Positions 9,224 to 16,477 of a stretch of DNA of 44,609 nucleotides are shown piece by piece. Within the stretch, counting starts at the first letter, position 1. Each line of letters opens with the position of its first letter. Under the pieces are notes generated by a model. It saw only the letters and a list, made by a program, of their open reading frames with translations. It searched no databases and had not been told where the DNA came from. This DNA comes from an uncultured Lentisphaerota bacterium. GTDB lineage: Bacteria > Verrucomicrobiota > Kiritimatiellia > RFP12 > UBA1067. The stretch covers positions 1 through 44,609 of the forward strand of contig ONRL01000050.1 of NCBI GenBank assembly GCA_900320225.1. The letters are read 5' to 3'. Both the position numbers and the translations under genes were made by a program.

Positions 9224-9286
9224 CCCTCAGTTCGTCAATTAGAGCGTGCGCGTGACGAATCGGGCACGATGGTGATTGTGCGGTAG
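9224..9286 (+). pseudogene. orphan GTMVIVR tail in frame after the phosphoesterase stop
   Basis: Between the TAG at 9221-9223 and a second in-frame TAG at 9284-9286 there are 20 sense codons ending ESGTMVIVR. This is the same C-terminal tail found on the secreted proteins of this window. It could be a remnant of a lost gene, or a tail reached only by stop readthrough. It has no start signal. Confidence 0.4.
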
Positions 9287-9290
9287 TGCC

Positions 9291-9319
9291 TTGTGCGCCG
9301 GGGCGTGCTGTGGTATACT
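9291..9319 (+). promoter_or_regulatory. sigma70-type promoter of the MFS gene
   Basis: TTGTGC (9291-9296), a 17-base spacer and TATACT (9314-9319). Unlike several other promoters here it leaves a leader of about 15 bases that carries a GAAGAGG ribosome binding site. Confidence 0.65.
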
Positions 9320-9340
9320 TTTTGCCGCGAAGAGGCGAAA

Positions 9341-10633
9341 ATGAAAAAGATCGACTACAAATGGTTCGCGCTGGCCCTCCTGTGGGTGGCGTTTTTCCTG
9401 CAACAGGGCACGCGGCAGGTCTACGGGCCGCTTCTCGGCTCCATCCAGGGCGCGGTCGGCGCAACGGACGTGCAGCTCGGGCTGGTGAGTACGGTGTTCA
9501 CGCTCGTCTACGGGATTACAATTCCCTTTGCCGGATTCGCGGCAGACCTCTTCAGCCGCAAGTGGATGGTCGTGATCGGCGTCGCGATTTTCAGCGCGGG
9601 CATCCTCACGTCCGGCTTCGTGACGTGTATCGGCGCGCTCGTCGTGACGTACGGCTTCATCAACGGATTCGGGCAACCGTTCTACTACCCGTCGTCCACG
9701 TCGCTCATCTCGCAGCTCCATGCCGACTCCAAGGCCACGGCGCTTTCGCTTTTGCAGCTCGGCATGTACGGCGGCGTGATTGGATGCAGCTGGCTCGCCG
9801 GATGGTTCGCGGGACTGGGCACGGAAGGGTGGCGCCTGCCGTTCAAGGTGCTCGGCGCATTGGGCCTCTGCTGGGCGGCCGTTCTTGCGTTTACGCTCCG
9901 CAACACGGGAACTTCGCGCTCCCGCGCGACCGAAAACACGGGAGGGGCGCAACTTGGTGCGGCCGATGCGGCGGACGCGCGGGAGCGCGTCCCTCCCGTG
10001 ACGATCGGCGGCGCGCTGAAGGCGATGTTCTCGAAACCGGCGGCCGTGTTGATCGCGCTGGCTCTCGGCATGGAGGTGTACGTGGACGTGGGGTTCAAGA
10101 CGTGGATGCCGAACTACCTCTCCGAGACGTTCCACGTGAGCAAGGCGTCCGCCGGGCTCAACGCCGTCCTGTGGCATTACCTCGGCGCGGCTCTCGGCAT
10201 CGTCATCGGATCCCGCGTCGGCGACAGGTTCGTCAAGCGGTGCCCGACGATCCGGTTCTGGGTGATCGGCGGCGGGCTGCTTCTGGGCGCGCCGTTCATC
10301 TTCCTGATGTCGCAGGCCACGACCTACCTGACGTGCTGCATCGCGATGTTCCTCTTCGGCGTGTTCCGCGGCGCCTACGACTCCAACAATTTCGCCGCGT
10401 TCTTCGACGTGGTGGAGCCGCGCTACCATGCCTCGGCGGCGGGCTTCAACCTGATGATCGCGTTCCTGTTCGGATGCTTCTCGCCTACCGTGCTCGGCTG
10501 GACAAAGGCGCACTATTCGATGGCGACGGGGCTGGCTTCCCTTGCGGTTGCCTACCTCGTGGGCGTGGCGTTGCTCACGGTCGGCGGGCGGGTGTTTTCG
10601 CGCTCCCACAGAAATGGGTGCCCGCTTCAGTGA
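9341..10633 (+). CDS. major facilitator superfamily transporter
   Basis: The ATG at 9341 follows GAAGAGG at a good spacing. The 430-residue protein has about twelve hydrophobic segments and MFS hallmarks: an N-terminal half with GFAADLFSRKW, the loop 2-3 signature region, and a second half opening near GGALKAMFSKPA. It resembles organic-anion or sugar-phosphate type symporters, but the substrate cannot be assigned. The central cytoplasmic loop carries an unusual insertion of about 30 residues encoded by a palindromic repeat (9915-9999). The 3' end overlaps the convergent hrpA gene by 59 bases. Confidence 0.85.
   Translation: MKKIDYKWFALALLWVAFFLQQGTRQVYGPLLGSIQGAVGATDVQLGLVSTVFTLVYGITIPFAGFAADLFSRKWMVVIGVAIFSAGILTSGFVTCIGALVVTYGFINGFGQPFYYPSSTSLISQLHADSKATALSLLQLGMYGGVIGCSWLAGWFAGLGTEGWRLPFKVLGALGLCWAAVLAFTLRNTGTSRSRATENTGGAQLGAADAADARERVPPVTIGGALKAMFSKPAAVLIALALGMEVYVDVGFKTWMPNYLSETFHVSKASAGLNAVLWHYLGAALGIVIGSRVGDRFVKRCPTIRFWVIGGGLLLGAPFIFLMSQATTYLTCCIAMFLFGVFRGAYDSNNFAAFFDVVEPRYHASAAGFNLMIAFLFGCFSPTVLGWTKAHYSMATGLASLAVAYLVGVALLTVGGRVFSRSHRNGCPLQ
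9915..9989. repeat. 14-bp perfect inverted repeat inside the MFS gene
   Basis: CGCGCTCCCGCGCG at 9915-9928 is the exact reverse complement of 9976-9989. The arms are 47 bases apart and both lie in the coding region for the central loop of the transporter. Confidence 0.7.
9973..9999 (+). repeat. 27-bp REP-like palindromic element, copy 1 (inside MFS gene)
   Basis: GGACGCGC, a GGGA loop and GCGCGTCC form a perfect eight-base-pair hairpin, followed by CTCCCGT. A copy differing only in the first loop base lies at 11487-11513 inside hrpA. Here the element encodes part of the linker between the two transporter halves without breaking the frame. Confidence 0.75.
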
Positions 10634-13600
10634 AGAGGGCGTCGAGGCGCTTGGGACTGACGGGCTGGGGCGTGTGCAGTTCCTGCGCGAAGAGCGAGAC
10701 GCGGTACTCCTCCACCATCCAGCGATACTCCGCGAGGGCGACGGCGTCGTACGTCCCTGACTTGTCGCTCACGGCCCCTTGGTAGCGCTGCCAGTAGGGC
10801 GCGAGGCGTTCTTCTTTCGCGCGGTCGCCAGACGGGTTCGTGCGGGCGCGCTCAAGGCGAATCGCCGCGCCTTTGAGGTAACGCGCGTAATGGCGCAGTT
10901 GCGCGAGCGGCACCACGCGCGGGAAACCACGGAAAAGCAACCAGGCGAGTTGGGTCTGGATGGAATCCGTCGTTTCCATGGGAAGGCGGGACGCAGGAGA
11001 TTCCAGCGTTTCAACGATCTGTGCGGCGGACGCGGCCGATTCCGCGACGATCCGCATGATTTCATCCTGTGCGAGGTTCAGCGCCGTGCGGCGTTCGCGG
11101 AGGCGCTGCTCGAACGTGGCCGCGTCACGGACCGGCGGCTGGTCCCGCACGAACGCCTCGCGTACCGCGCCGGCGAGAATGTCGTCGGCGATGCGGTCGT
11201 CGTCGTAGTTGAGGTCGCGCAGGTACACGGCCGCGCCGAACGGAAGCTTGTTGCGTCGGAACGGGATACGTGCGTGCGGGCCGAGCGCGAGCAGGAAGAG
11301 ACGCGCCACGCCGTTCGCGTGTGCGGTTGTTGCTGCTGCGGCGCTGCCGAAGAGACGCAGTGAAACGCCTGTGCCTTCGTCCTGGAGGGCGGGGAAGTGT
11401 TCGAGTTTCCAGCCCGCATGGCCGTTGCTGGTCTTTTCGGGGATTGTGCCGAAGGTCCAGGTGGTGGAGGGGGCAGGTGCTGGGGCGGACGCGCAGGAGC
11501 GCGTCCCTCCCGTTGTGGCCATGGCCGCGAAGATTTCGTCGAGGCTGCGGGATGTGGCGAGGACACGGCCCGTGGCGTCGTCGACCACGCGGTAGCGCAC
11601 GCGGAGGTGGTTGGGGATGCGCGCGGCGTCGAAGGCCTCGGCGGGGATGCGGAAGCCCCACTGTTCGTAGATCGTGCGACGAACGGCGTCGAGCAGCGGT
11701 TCGGTGCCGGGCTTGAGGTGCGCGAGCAGACCGGCCACCGTGTCCGAGATCGGTGAAAGCACGCGGCGGAACGAGGAGGGGAGCGCCGAGAGGAGGCAGG
11801 TCAGCTTCTCGGGCAGGAGACCCGGCACGAGCCAGTCAGCGCGCCAGAGGCGGAGCGCGTGGGCACGCGAGGCGCGGACGGTGCAGGTGATGCCGTCGTC
11901 TTCCTCGCCGGGCGCGTTGCGGTAGACGAGCGCCATCTTCACGTCGCCGATGCGGATGGTATCAGGAAAATCATGCGAGGCGATGTCGTCGGACGGCCAC
12001 CAGTCGGTCTTCTTCAGGTGGAACTTGCCGAGCTGGACGGGCGTTGCGCGTGCGAGCCATTTGCGGAGGGCGTCGGCGGAGGCGACGTCGGCGGGGACGA
12101 TCTTGTCGAAGTGCGCCTCGAGGCGGGCGGCGTCGAAGATCTCGGGACGGCGCAGTTTCTCCGCGCGACGGCGGAGGGCGTCGAGAAGGGCGTTGTTCTC
12201 GCGGACGGGCGGGGGCGGACGCGGGAAGTCGCCGTCCACAAGCCCGCGCCGGATGAAGATCTCGCGCGCGAGGGCGGGGTTGAGGCGCGTGAGGTCGCGT
12301 CGGCGCGCGGGGACGATGACGAGTCCGTAGAGCGTAACCTGTTCCGTCACGCGCACGAAGCCGGACTGCGCATCCCACTCGGGCGAATGCCAATGGCGCT
12401 TGCAGAGGTCACCGGCGACAGGTTCAATCCAGGTGGGATCCAGCGTGGCGGCGGTACGCGCGAAGAGACGCGCCGTGTCCACGAGCTCACCGGCGAAGAT
12501 CCAGGGTGGCGTGGCTTTCTTCAGGGCGGATGCCGGATGTGGTACGAAACGGAGTCCGTGCGCGCCCCGGTAGTCGTGCGTTTCCTCGTCGAACTTTCCG
12601 ATGCGGCCGAGGAGTCCGGCGAGGAGGGAACGGTGGAGCGCGGCGGATGTCTCCTCTTCTTTGCGTCCGGTTGGTTCGGCGAAGGAGAAACCGAGGCGTT
12701 TCGCAAGGTTTTCGAGCTGGCGGGCGAGGTCGCGCCATTCGCGCATCTTCGGATAGGAGAGGTAATTGGACGTGGCGAGTTTACGCGCCTTGGCCTGCGA
12801 GAGGTCGCGCGTTTCGTTTCCCCACCAGTCCCAGAGCTTCCGCATGCCGAGGAAGTCGGAGCCGGGCACGCGGAACTTCGCGTGCTGCTGGTCGGCCTGC
12901 TGCTTCGCGTCGATGGGACGGCGGCGCGGATCGTCGCACGCAAGCGCCGCCACCACGGGGAGGACCGTGGGCAGGACGGCGTTTTCGGACGCGGCGAGGA
13001 GCATGCGCGCGAGGCGGGGCTCCACGGGGATCTGCGCGAGTTTGCGTCCGATGTCCGTGAGGGCGGGGCCGCCTTCGGGCGCGTGGCAGATGGCGCCGAG
13101 CTCGAGCAGTTCGCGGAGTCCTTCGCGGACCATAACGGGCTTGGGCGGGTCGATGAACGGGAACCGCTCGATGTCGCCGAGGCGGAGGTCGAGCATCGTG
13201 AGGATCACGCCGGCGAGGGAGGAGCGCAGGATCTCGGGGGGCGTGTAGGCGTCGCGGGCGTTGAAATCCTCTTCGGAGTAGAGACGGATGCAGGTGCCGG
13301 GGCCGATGCGTCCGCAGCGTCCCGCGCGCTGGCGTGCGGAGGCCTGCGAGACGGGCTCGATCTGGAGACGCTGCACCTGTGTGCGGTGGATGTAGCGCGA
13401 GATGCGCGCGAGGCCGGTGTCGACGACGGCGCGAATGCCGGGAATGGTGACGGAGGTTTCGGCCACGTTCGTGGCGAGGATGATGCGGCGGCGTGCGGAG
13501 AGACGGAACGCACGCTGCTGCTCGCCGGCGGGGAGCGAGGCGAGAAGGGGGATGATGTCGTCCTCGCCGTGCCGCACGCGCGCGAGGTGGTCGGCCGTCT

Positions 13601-14297
13601 CGCGGATGTCGCGCTCGCCGGGGAGGAACACGAGGATGTCTTCGGACGGTGGCAGCTCGGCGACGGCGGCGGCGATGTCTCGGGGGAGGTCGAGTTCCTC
13701 GCCGTCTTCCGGCGGGCGGTAGCGGACCTCGATGGGGAAGAGGCGTCCGGGCACGGAGACGACGGGCGCGCCGTCGAAGAAGGCGGCGAAGCGGCTCGTG
13801 TCGAGCGTGGCGGACGAGACGACCACCTTCAGGTCGCGTCGGCGCGCGAGGACGCGCTTGAGGATGCCGAGGAGGAAGTCGATGTTGAGGGATCGCTCGT
13901 GGGCTTCGTCGATGATGATGCAGTCGTAGGCGCGCAGAAGCGGGTCGGCGCGCGTCTCGGCGAGCAGCACGCCGTCGGTCATGAACTTGATGCGCGTGTC
14001 TTTCGAGACGTTCCGGGAGAAGCGGTGCTGGTAGCCGACGAGTCCGCCTACGGGCGTCTGGAGTTCGTTCGCGACGCGCTCGGCCATCGTGACGGCGGCG
14101 AGGCGACGCGGCTGCGTGCAGGCAATGCGCCGTCCCTTCGCGGCGAGGCCGAGTTCGAGGGCCATCTTCGGGAGCTGGGTTGTCTTGCCGCTTCCGGTGT
14201 CGCCGCACACCACGACGACCGGATGCGCGCGGAGCGCCGCGAGGATTTCCCCGCGGTGCGCGCAGATGGGCAGCTCGTCTGGATAGTGCAAGTTCAC
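10575..14297 (-). CDS. hrpA: ATP-dependent DEAH-box RNA helicase HrpA
   Basis: The 1240-residue protein contains the DEAH helicase motifs in order: Walker A GDTGSGKTTQ (~33-42), QPRR, DEAH with IIIDEAHERS, SAT, then the RAGRCGR motif VI, followed by the helicase-associated, OB-fold and long C-terminal (DUF3418-like) regions of HrpA. Length matches the family (about 1300). HrpA acts in the cytoplasm on RNA and is linked to ribosome rescue and mRNA processing in other bacteria. It starts with GTG at 14297; TATAAT ends six bases upstream, so the mRNA should be leaderless. A 27-bp palindromic repeat lies in frame in the C-terminal part (11487-11513). The 3' end overlaps the MFS gene. Confidence 0.93.
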   Translation of the reverse strand: MNLHYPDELPICAHRGEILAALRAHPVVVVCGDTGSGKTTQLPKMALELGLAAKGRRIACTQPRRLAAVTMAERVANELQTPVGGLVGYQHRFSRNVSKDTRIKFMTDGVLLAETRADPLLRAYDCIIIDEAHERSLNIDFLLGILKRVLARRRDLKVVVSSATLDTSRFAAFFDGAPVVSVPGRLFPIEVRYRPPEDGEELDLPRDIAAAVAELPPSEDILVFLPGERDIRETADHLARVRHGEDDIIPLLASLPAGEQQRAFRLSARRRIILATNVAETSVTIPGIRAVVDTGLARISRYIHRTQVQRLQIEPVSQASARQRAGRCGRIGPGTCIRLYSEEDFNARDAYTPPEILRSSLAGVILTMLDLRLGDIERFPFIDPPKPVMVREGLRELLELGAICHAPEGGPALTDIGRKLAQIPVEPRLARMLLAASENAVLPTVLPVVAALACDDPRRRPIDAKQQADQQHAKFRVPGSDFLGMRKLWDWWGNETRDLSQAKARKLATSNYLSYPKMREWRDLARQLENLAKRLGFSFAEPTGRKEEETSAALHRSLLAGLLGRIGKFDEETHDYRGAHGLRFVPHPASALKKATPPWIFAGELVDTARLFARTAATLDPTWIEPVAGDLCKRHWHSPEWDAQSGFVRVTEQVTLYGLVIVPARRRDLTRLNPALAREIFIRRGLVDGDFPRPPPPVRENNALLDALRRRAEKLRRPEIFDAARLEAHFDKIVPADVASADALRKWLARATPVQLGKFHLKKTDWWPSDDIASHDFPDTIRIGDVKMALVYRNAPGEEDDGITCTVRASRAHALRLWRADWLVPGLLPEKLTCLLSALPSSFRRVLSPISDTVAGLLAHLKPGTEPLLDAVRRTIYEQWGFRIPAEAFDAARIPNHLRVRYRVVDDATGRVLATSRSLDEIFAAMATTGGTRSCASAPAPAPSTTWTFGTIPEKTSNGHAGWKLEHFPALQDEGTGVSLRLFGSAAAATTAHANGVARLFLLALGPHARIPFRRNKLPFGAAVYLRDLNYDDDRIADDILAGAVREAFVRDQPPVRDAATFEQRLRERRTALNLAQDEIMRIVAESAASAAQIVETLESPASRLPMETTDSIQTQLAWLLFRGFPRVVPLAQLRHYARYLKGAAIRLERARTNPSGDRAKEERLAPYWQRYQGAVSDKSGTYDAVALAEYRWMVEEYRVSLFAQELHTPQPVSPKRLDALFTEAGTHFCGSAKTPARRP
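11487..11513 (+). repeat. 27-bp REP-like palindromic element, copy 2 (inside hrpA)
   Basis: GGACGCGC, loop AGGA, GCGCGTCC, then CTCCCGT; identical to 9973-9999 except for one loop base. It lies antisense to the coding strand of hrpA and encodes a small, Ala/Pro/Ser/Thr-rich segment there, so the similarity is at DNA level and not at protein level. Confidence 0.75.
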
Positions 14298-14303
14298 CGC
14301 AAG

Positions 14304-14332
14304 ATTATACCACTTATTCCGCCGACGTGAAA
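14304..14332 (-). promoter_or_regulatory. promoter of hrpA (leaderless)
   Basis: On the minus strand TATAAT (14309-14304) ends six bases before the GTG start at 14297. A weak -35 (TTTCAC, 14332-14327) lies 17 bases upstream. Confidence 0.6.
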
Positions 14333-14343
14333 CTGGTTAGCAC

Positions 14344-14374
14344 TTCCCGTTAAAGGATCTCAGTATGCTATAAT
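14344..14374 (+). promoter_or_regulatory. extended -10 promoter of the esterase gene
   Basis: TGCTATAAT with TATAAT at 14369-14374; a weak TTCCCG (14344-14349) is 19 bases upstream. An ATG seven bases downstream (14382) opens a short ORF before the main gene. Confidence 0.55.
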
Positions 14375-14381
14375 ATGCGCA

Positions 14382-14411
14382 ATGGAAAACAGGAACGAAA
14401 CACGAACATGA
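14382..14411 (+). CDS. possible leaderless 9-codon upstream ORF overlapping the esterase start
   Basis: The predicted transcription start falls on or beside this ATG. The ORF encodes MENRNETRT, and its TGA (14409-14411) overlaps the ATG of the esterase (14408-14410) as ATGA. The layout copies that at 1406-1432, with a similar length but a different sequence. Translation is a prediction only. Confidence 0.35.
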   Translation: MENRNETRT

Positions 14412-15523
14412 AAAGCAAGTTTTTCGGTGCGGTAATTGCCGCGTGCTGCGCGGCGCTGGCGCTTGCGAAGGAGCAGGTGGCGCCGCTGCGGCTGGAACCG
14501 AAGCGGGCGTCGTGGTTTTCCCGCGTCAAAGTCTGCCGGAACCTCGCCTACGGTCCGCGGCAGCTCGGCGCCGGAGCCGCACATGCGGACGTCGCGCAGA
14601 CGTACGACCTGTACCTGCCTGCGCCGCTTGGCAAGATCCCCAAGACGGCGCCGTTCTTCCTCTGCATCCACGGCGGCGCCTGGATGTATGGCAACAAGGA
14701 CGGCCCGCTTGGGTTCTTCGAGGGTTTTGTGAAGCAGGGCTTCGTCGTCGCGTCCATGAACTACGCGCTCTGCAACAAAGGCCGGGGCGGCGACCACACC
14801 TTCGCTGACATGCTGGCGGACGTCGACGCGATGGTCTCGCATCTGCCGCAGCTCGCCGCCGCGCTCGGAATCGACATCGACCGAATCGTCCTCGGCGGCA
14901 GTTCGGCGGGCGGACACCTCGCGCTCCTCTACGCTTACGACGGCGCCAAGCCGTCCGCGCTCGGTCTCAACTTCGCGCACGCGGTGCCCGTGGCGTGCGT
15001 GTTCAGCGACTGCGGCCCCACCGATCTCTCCAGCCCGGAGTTCGGCGTGGCGGGCATGGGGGCCACGAAAAGCGAGTTTGCGACATGGAACGGGAACTTC
15101 GGCGCGCTCTCCGGCGCGGGACGCGACTACGGCGCGTTCACGAATCTCGTCAGCCATCTCGCCCGCTACTCGCCGGTCAACCTCGTGTGCGCCGAGTCGC
15201 CGCCGACGATCTGCCTCTACGGCGACATCGGGACGGTCCCGACGTCGAACACGTTCGCTCCCGTGCCGGGCGGGGAGAGGCGCCCGTTCGCGGAGCTCTG
15301 GAAAATGGCCGGCTCTGCCGTCCCGCCGCCTGCGGCCGTGGGCACGGACGGGATCGTCGCCACGCAGAACTACGAGGCGCTGACGAACCGTCTCGTGCAG
15401 GCGGGCGTTCCGTACGCGGCGCGCCTTGAAAAGGCCGGGCATTGCCAGATCCTCTTCCGCAAGCCAAAGACGCGCCCTTGGCTCTTCGAGAACATGAAGA
15501 AATTCCTGGCTGTCGACCGATGA
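14408..15523 (+). CDS. secreted alpha/beta-hydrolase (esterase/lipase-like)
   Basis: The start at 14408 begins a clean signal peptide (MKSKFFGAVIAACCAALALA). An ATG at 14375 touches the -10 box and is unlikely to be used. The 371-residue protein has the oxyanion-hole motif CIHGGAWMYG and the nucleophile elbow GGSSAGGH, with a plausible catalytic His near KAGHCQILF. These are marks of the BD-FAE/hormone-sensitive-lipase-like esterases that often deacetylate or deferuloylate plant polysaccharides, or cleave small esters. Its substrate is not determined. The promoter and the overlapping short ORF upstream suggest coupled translation. metF follows from its own promoter. Confidence 0.8.
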   Translation: MKSKFFGAVIAACCAALALAKEQVAPLRLEPKRASWFSRVKVCRNLAYGPRQLGAGAAHADVAQTYDLYLPAPLGKIPKTAPFFLCIHGGAWMYGNKDGPLGFFEGFVKQGFVVASMNYALCNKGRGGDHTFADMLADVDAMVSHLPQLAAALGIDIDRIVLGGSSAGGHLALLYAYDGAKPSALGLNFAHAVPVACVFSDCGPTDLSSPEFGVAGMGATKSEFATWNGNFGALSGAGRDYGAFTNLVSHLARYSPVNLVCAESPPTICLYGDIGTVPTSNTFAPVPGGERRPFAELWKMAGSAVPPPAAVGTDGIVATQNYEALTNRLVQAGVPYAARLEKAGHCQILFRKPKTRPWLFENMKKFLAVDR

Positions 15524-15536
15524 CCATTTGTTGCCA

Positions 15537-15566
15537 TTGCCACATGTTGGGGAGATGTGATAAACT
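15537..15566 (+). promoter_or_regulatory. promoter of metF
   Basis: TTGCCA (15537-15542), an 18-base spacer and TAAACT (15561-15566). An in-frame ATG at 15572 lies five bases after the -10 box; the conserved metF start is nine codons further on. Confidence 0.5.
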
Positions 15567-15598
15567 ATTCCATGTTTGCTGATTCTCAATACAGAACT

Positions 15599-16459
15599 AT
15601 GAAAATCAAACAACTCCTTTCGTCAGGTCATCCCTCCGTCTCGTTCGAGGTTTTCCCGCCGAAGGCTGACGCCTCGTTCGAGCCGATCCGCGCGGCCGTG
15701 GTGCGCCTCGCCGAGCAGCGCCCGTCGTTCATGTCCGTCACCTACGGCGCCTCCGGCAACGCGCAGGCGAACACGGCCGAGGTGGCCGCGTTCGTGCAGA
15801 GCCTCGGCGTGCCCGCGCTCGCGCACCTCACGTGCGTGGCGGCGTCGCGCGACAAGATCGCGGAGGAGACCGCCGCGCTCCGCGCCGCGGGCATCGAGAA
15901 CATCCTCTGCCTGCGCGGCGACCTGCCGCGCGACCTCGCGGAGCCGCCGCCCGGACACTTCGCGCACGCGGTCGATCTCGTGCGCGCCCTCCAATCAAGT
16001 GGCTTCTGCCTCGGCGGCGCCTGCTACCCGGAGTGCCATCCCGACTGCGCGCACATGGACGACGACATCGAGTACCTCAAGCAGAAGGTGGACGCCGGAC
16101 TCGACTTCGTGACGACGCAGATGTTCTTCGACAACAACATCTTCTACCGCTATCTCGCGAAGCTGCGCACGCGCGGCGTGACCGTGCCCGTGATCGCGGG
16201 CATCATGCCGGTCGCGAACGGCAAGCAGATCGCGCGCATCTGCCGTCTCTCCGGCACCTACCTGCCGAGCCGCTTCAAGGCGATCGTCGACCGCTTCGGG
16301 GACCATCCCGGCGCGATGCTCGACGCGGGCGTCGCCTACGCGACGGAGCAGATCATCGACCTCTTCGCCAACGGCGTCCTCGCGGTGCACGTCTACACGA
16401 TGAACCGTCCCGAGGTGGCCGAGCGCATCATGGCGAACCTCCGCGGAATCGTGGGCTAA
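15599..16459 (+). CDS. metF: methylenetetrahydrofolate reductase
   Basis: The protein reduces 5,10-methylene-THF to 5-methyl-THF, supplying the methyl group for methionine. The 286 residues match the family over its whole length: VSFEVFPPK with the catalytic Glu, SVTYGASGN, the LRGD element, the QKVDAGLDFVTTQMFFDN strand-helix and AGIMP. The start at 15599 gives the typical MKIKQLLSSGHPSVSFEV. A leaderless start at 15572 would add nine residues in frame; neither has a Shine-Dalgarno. The enzyme is a cytoplasmic flavoprotein. The presence of sahH and trmO elsewhere in the window gives a loose methionine/SAM theme but no shared operon. Confidence 0.92.
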   Translation: MKIKQLLSSGHPSVSFEVFPPKADASFEPIRAAVVRLAEQRPSFMSVTYGASGNAQANTAEVAAFVQSLGVPALAHLTCVAASRDKIAEETAALRAAGIENILCLRGDLPRDLAEPPPGHFAHAVDLVRALQSSGFCLGGACYPECHPDCAHMDDDIEYLKQKVDAGLDFVTTQMFFDNNIFYRYLAKLRTRGVTVPVIAGIMPVANGKQIARICRLSGTYLPSRFKAIVDRFGDHPGAMLDAGVAYATEQIIDLFANGVLAVHVYTMNRPEVAERIMANLRGIVG

Positions 16460-16477
16460 ACGAGAAAGGGAAACACG

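Noticed and set aside
11859-14330. 823-codon open frame on the plus strand
   Set aside because: It lies opposite the helicase motifs of hrpA and has no recognisable domain.
14375-14377. ATG at 14375 as start of the esterase
   Set aside because: It touches the -10 box, so it would lie upstream of the transcription start; the signal peptide begins at 14408.
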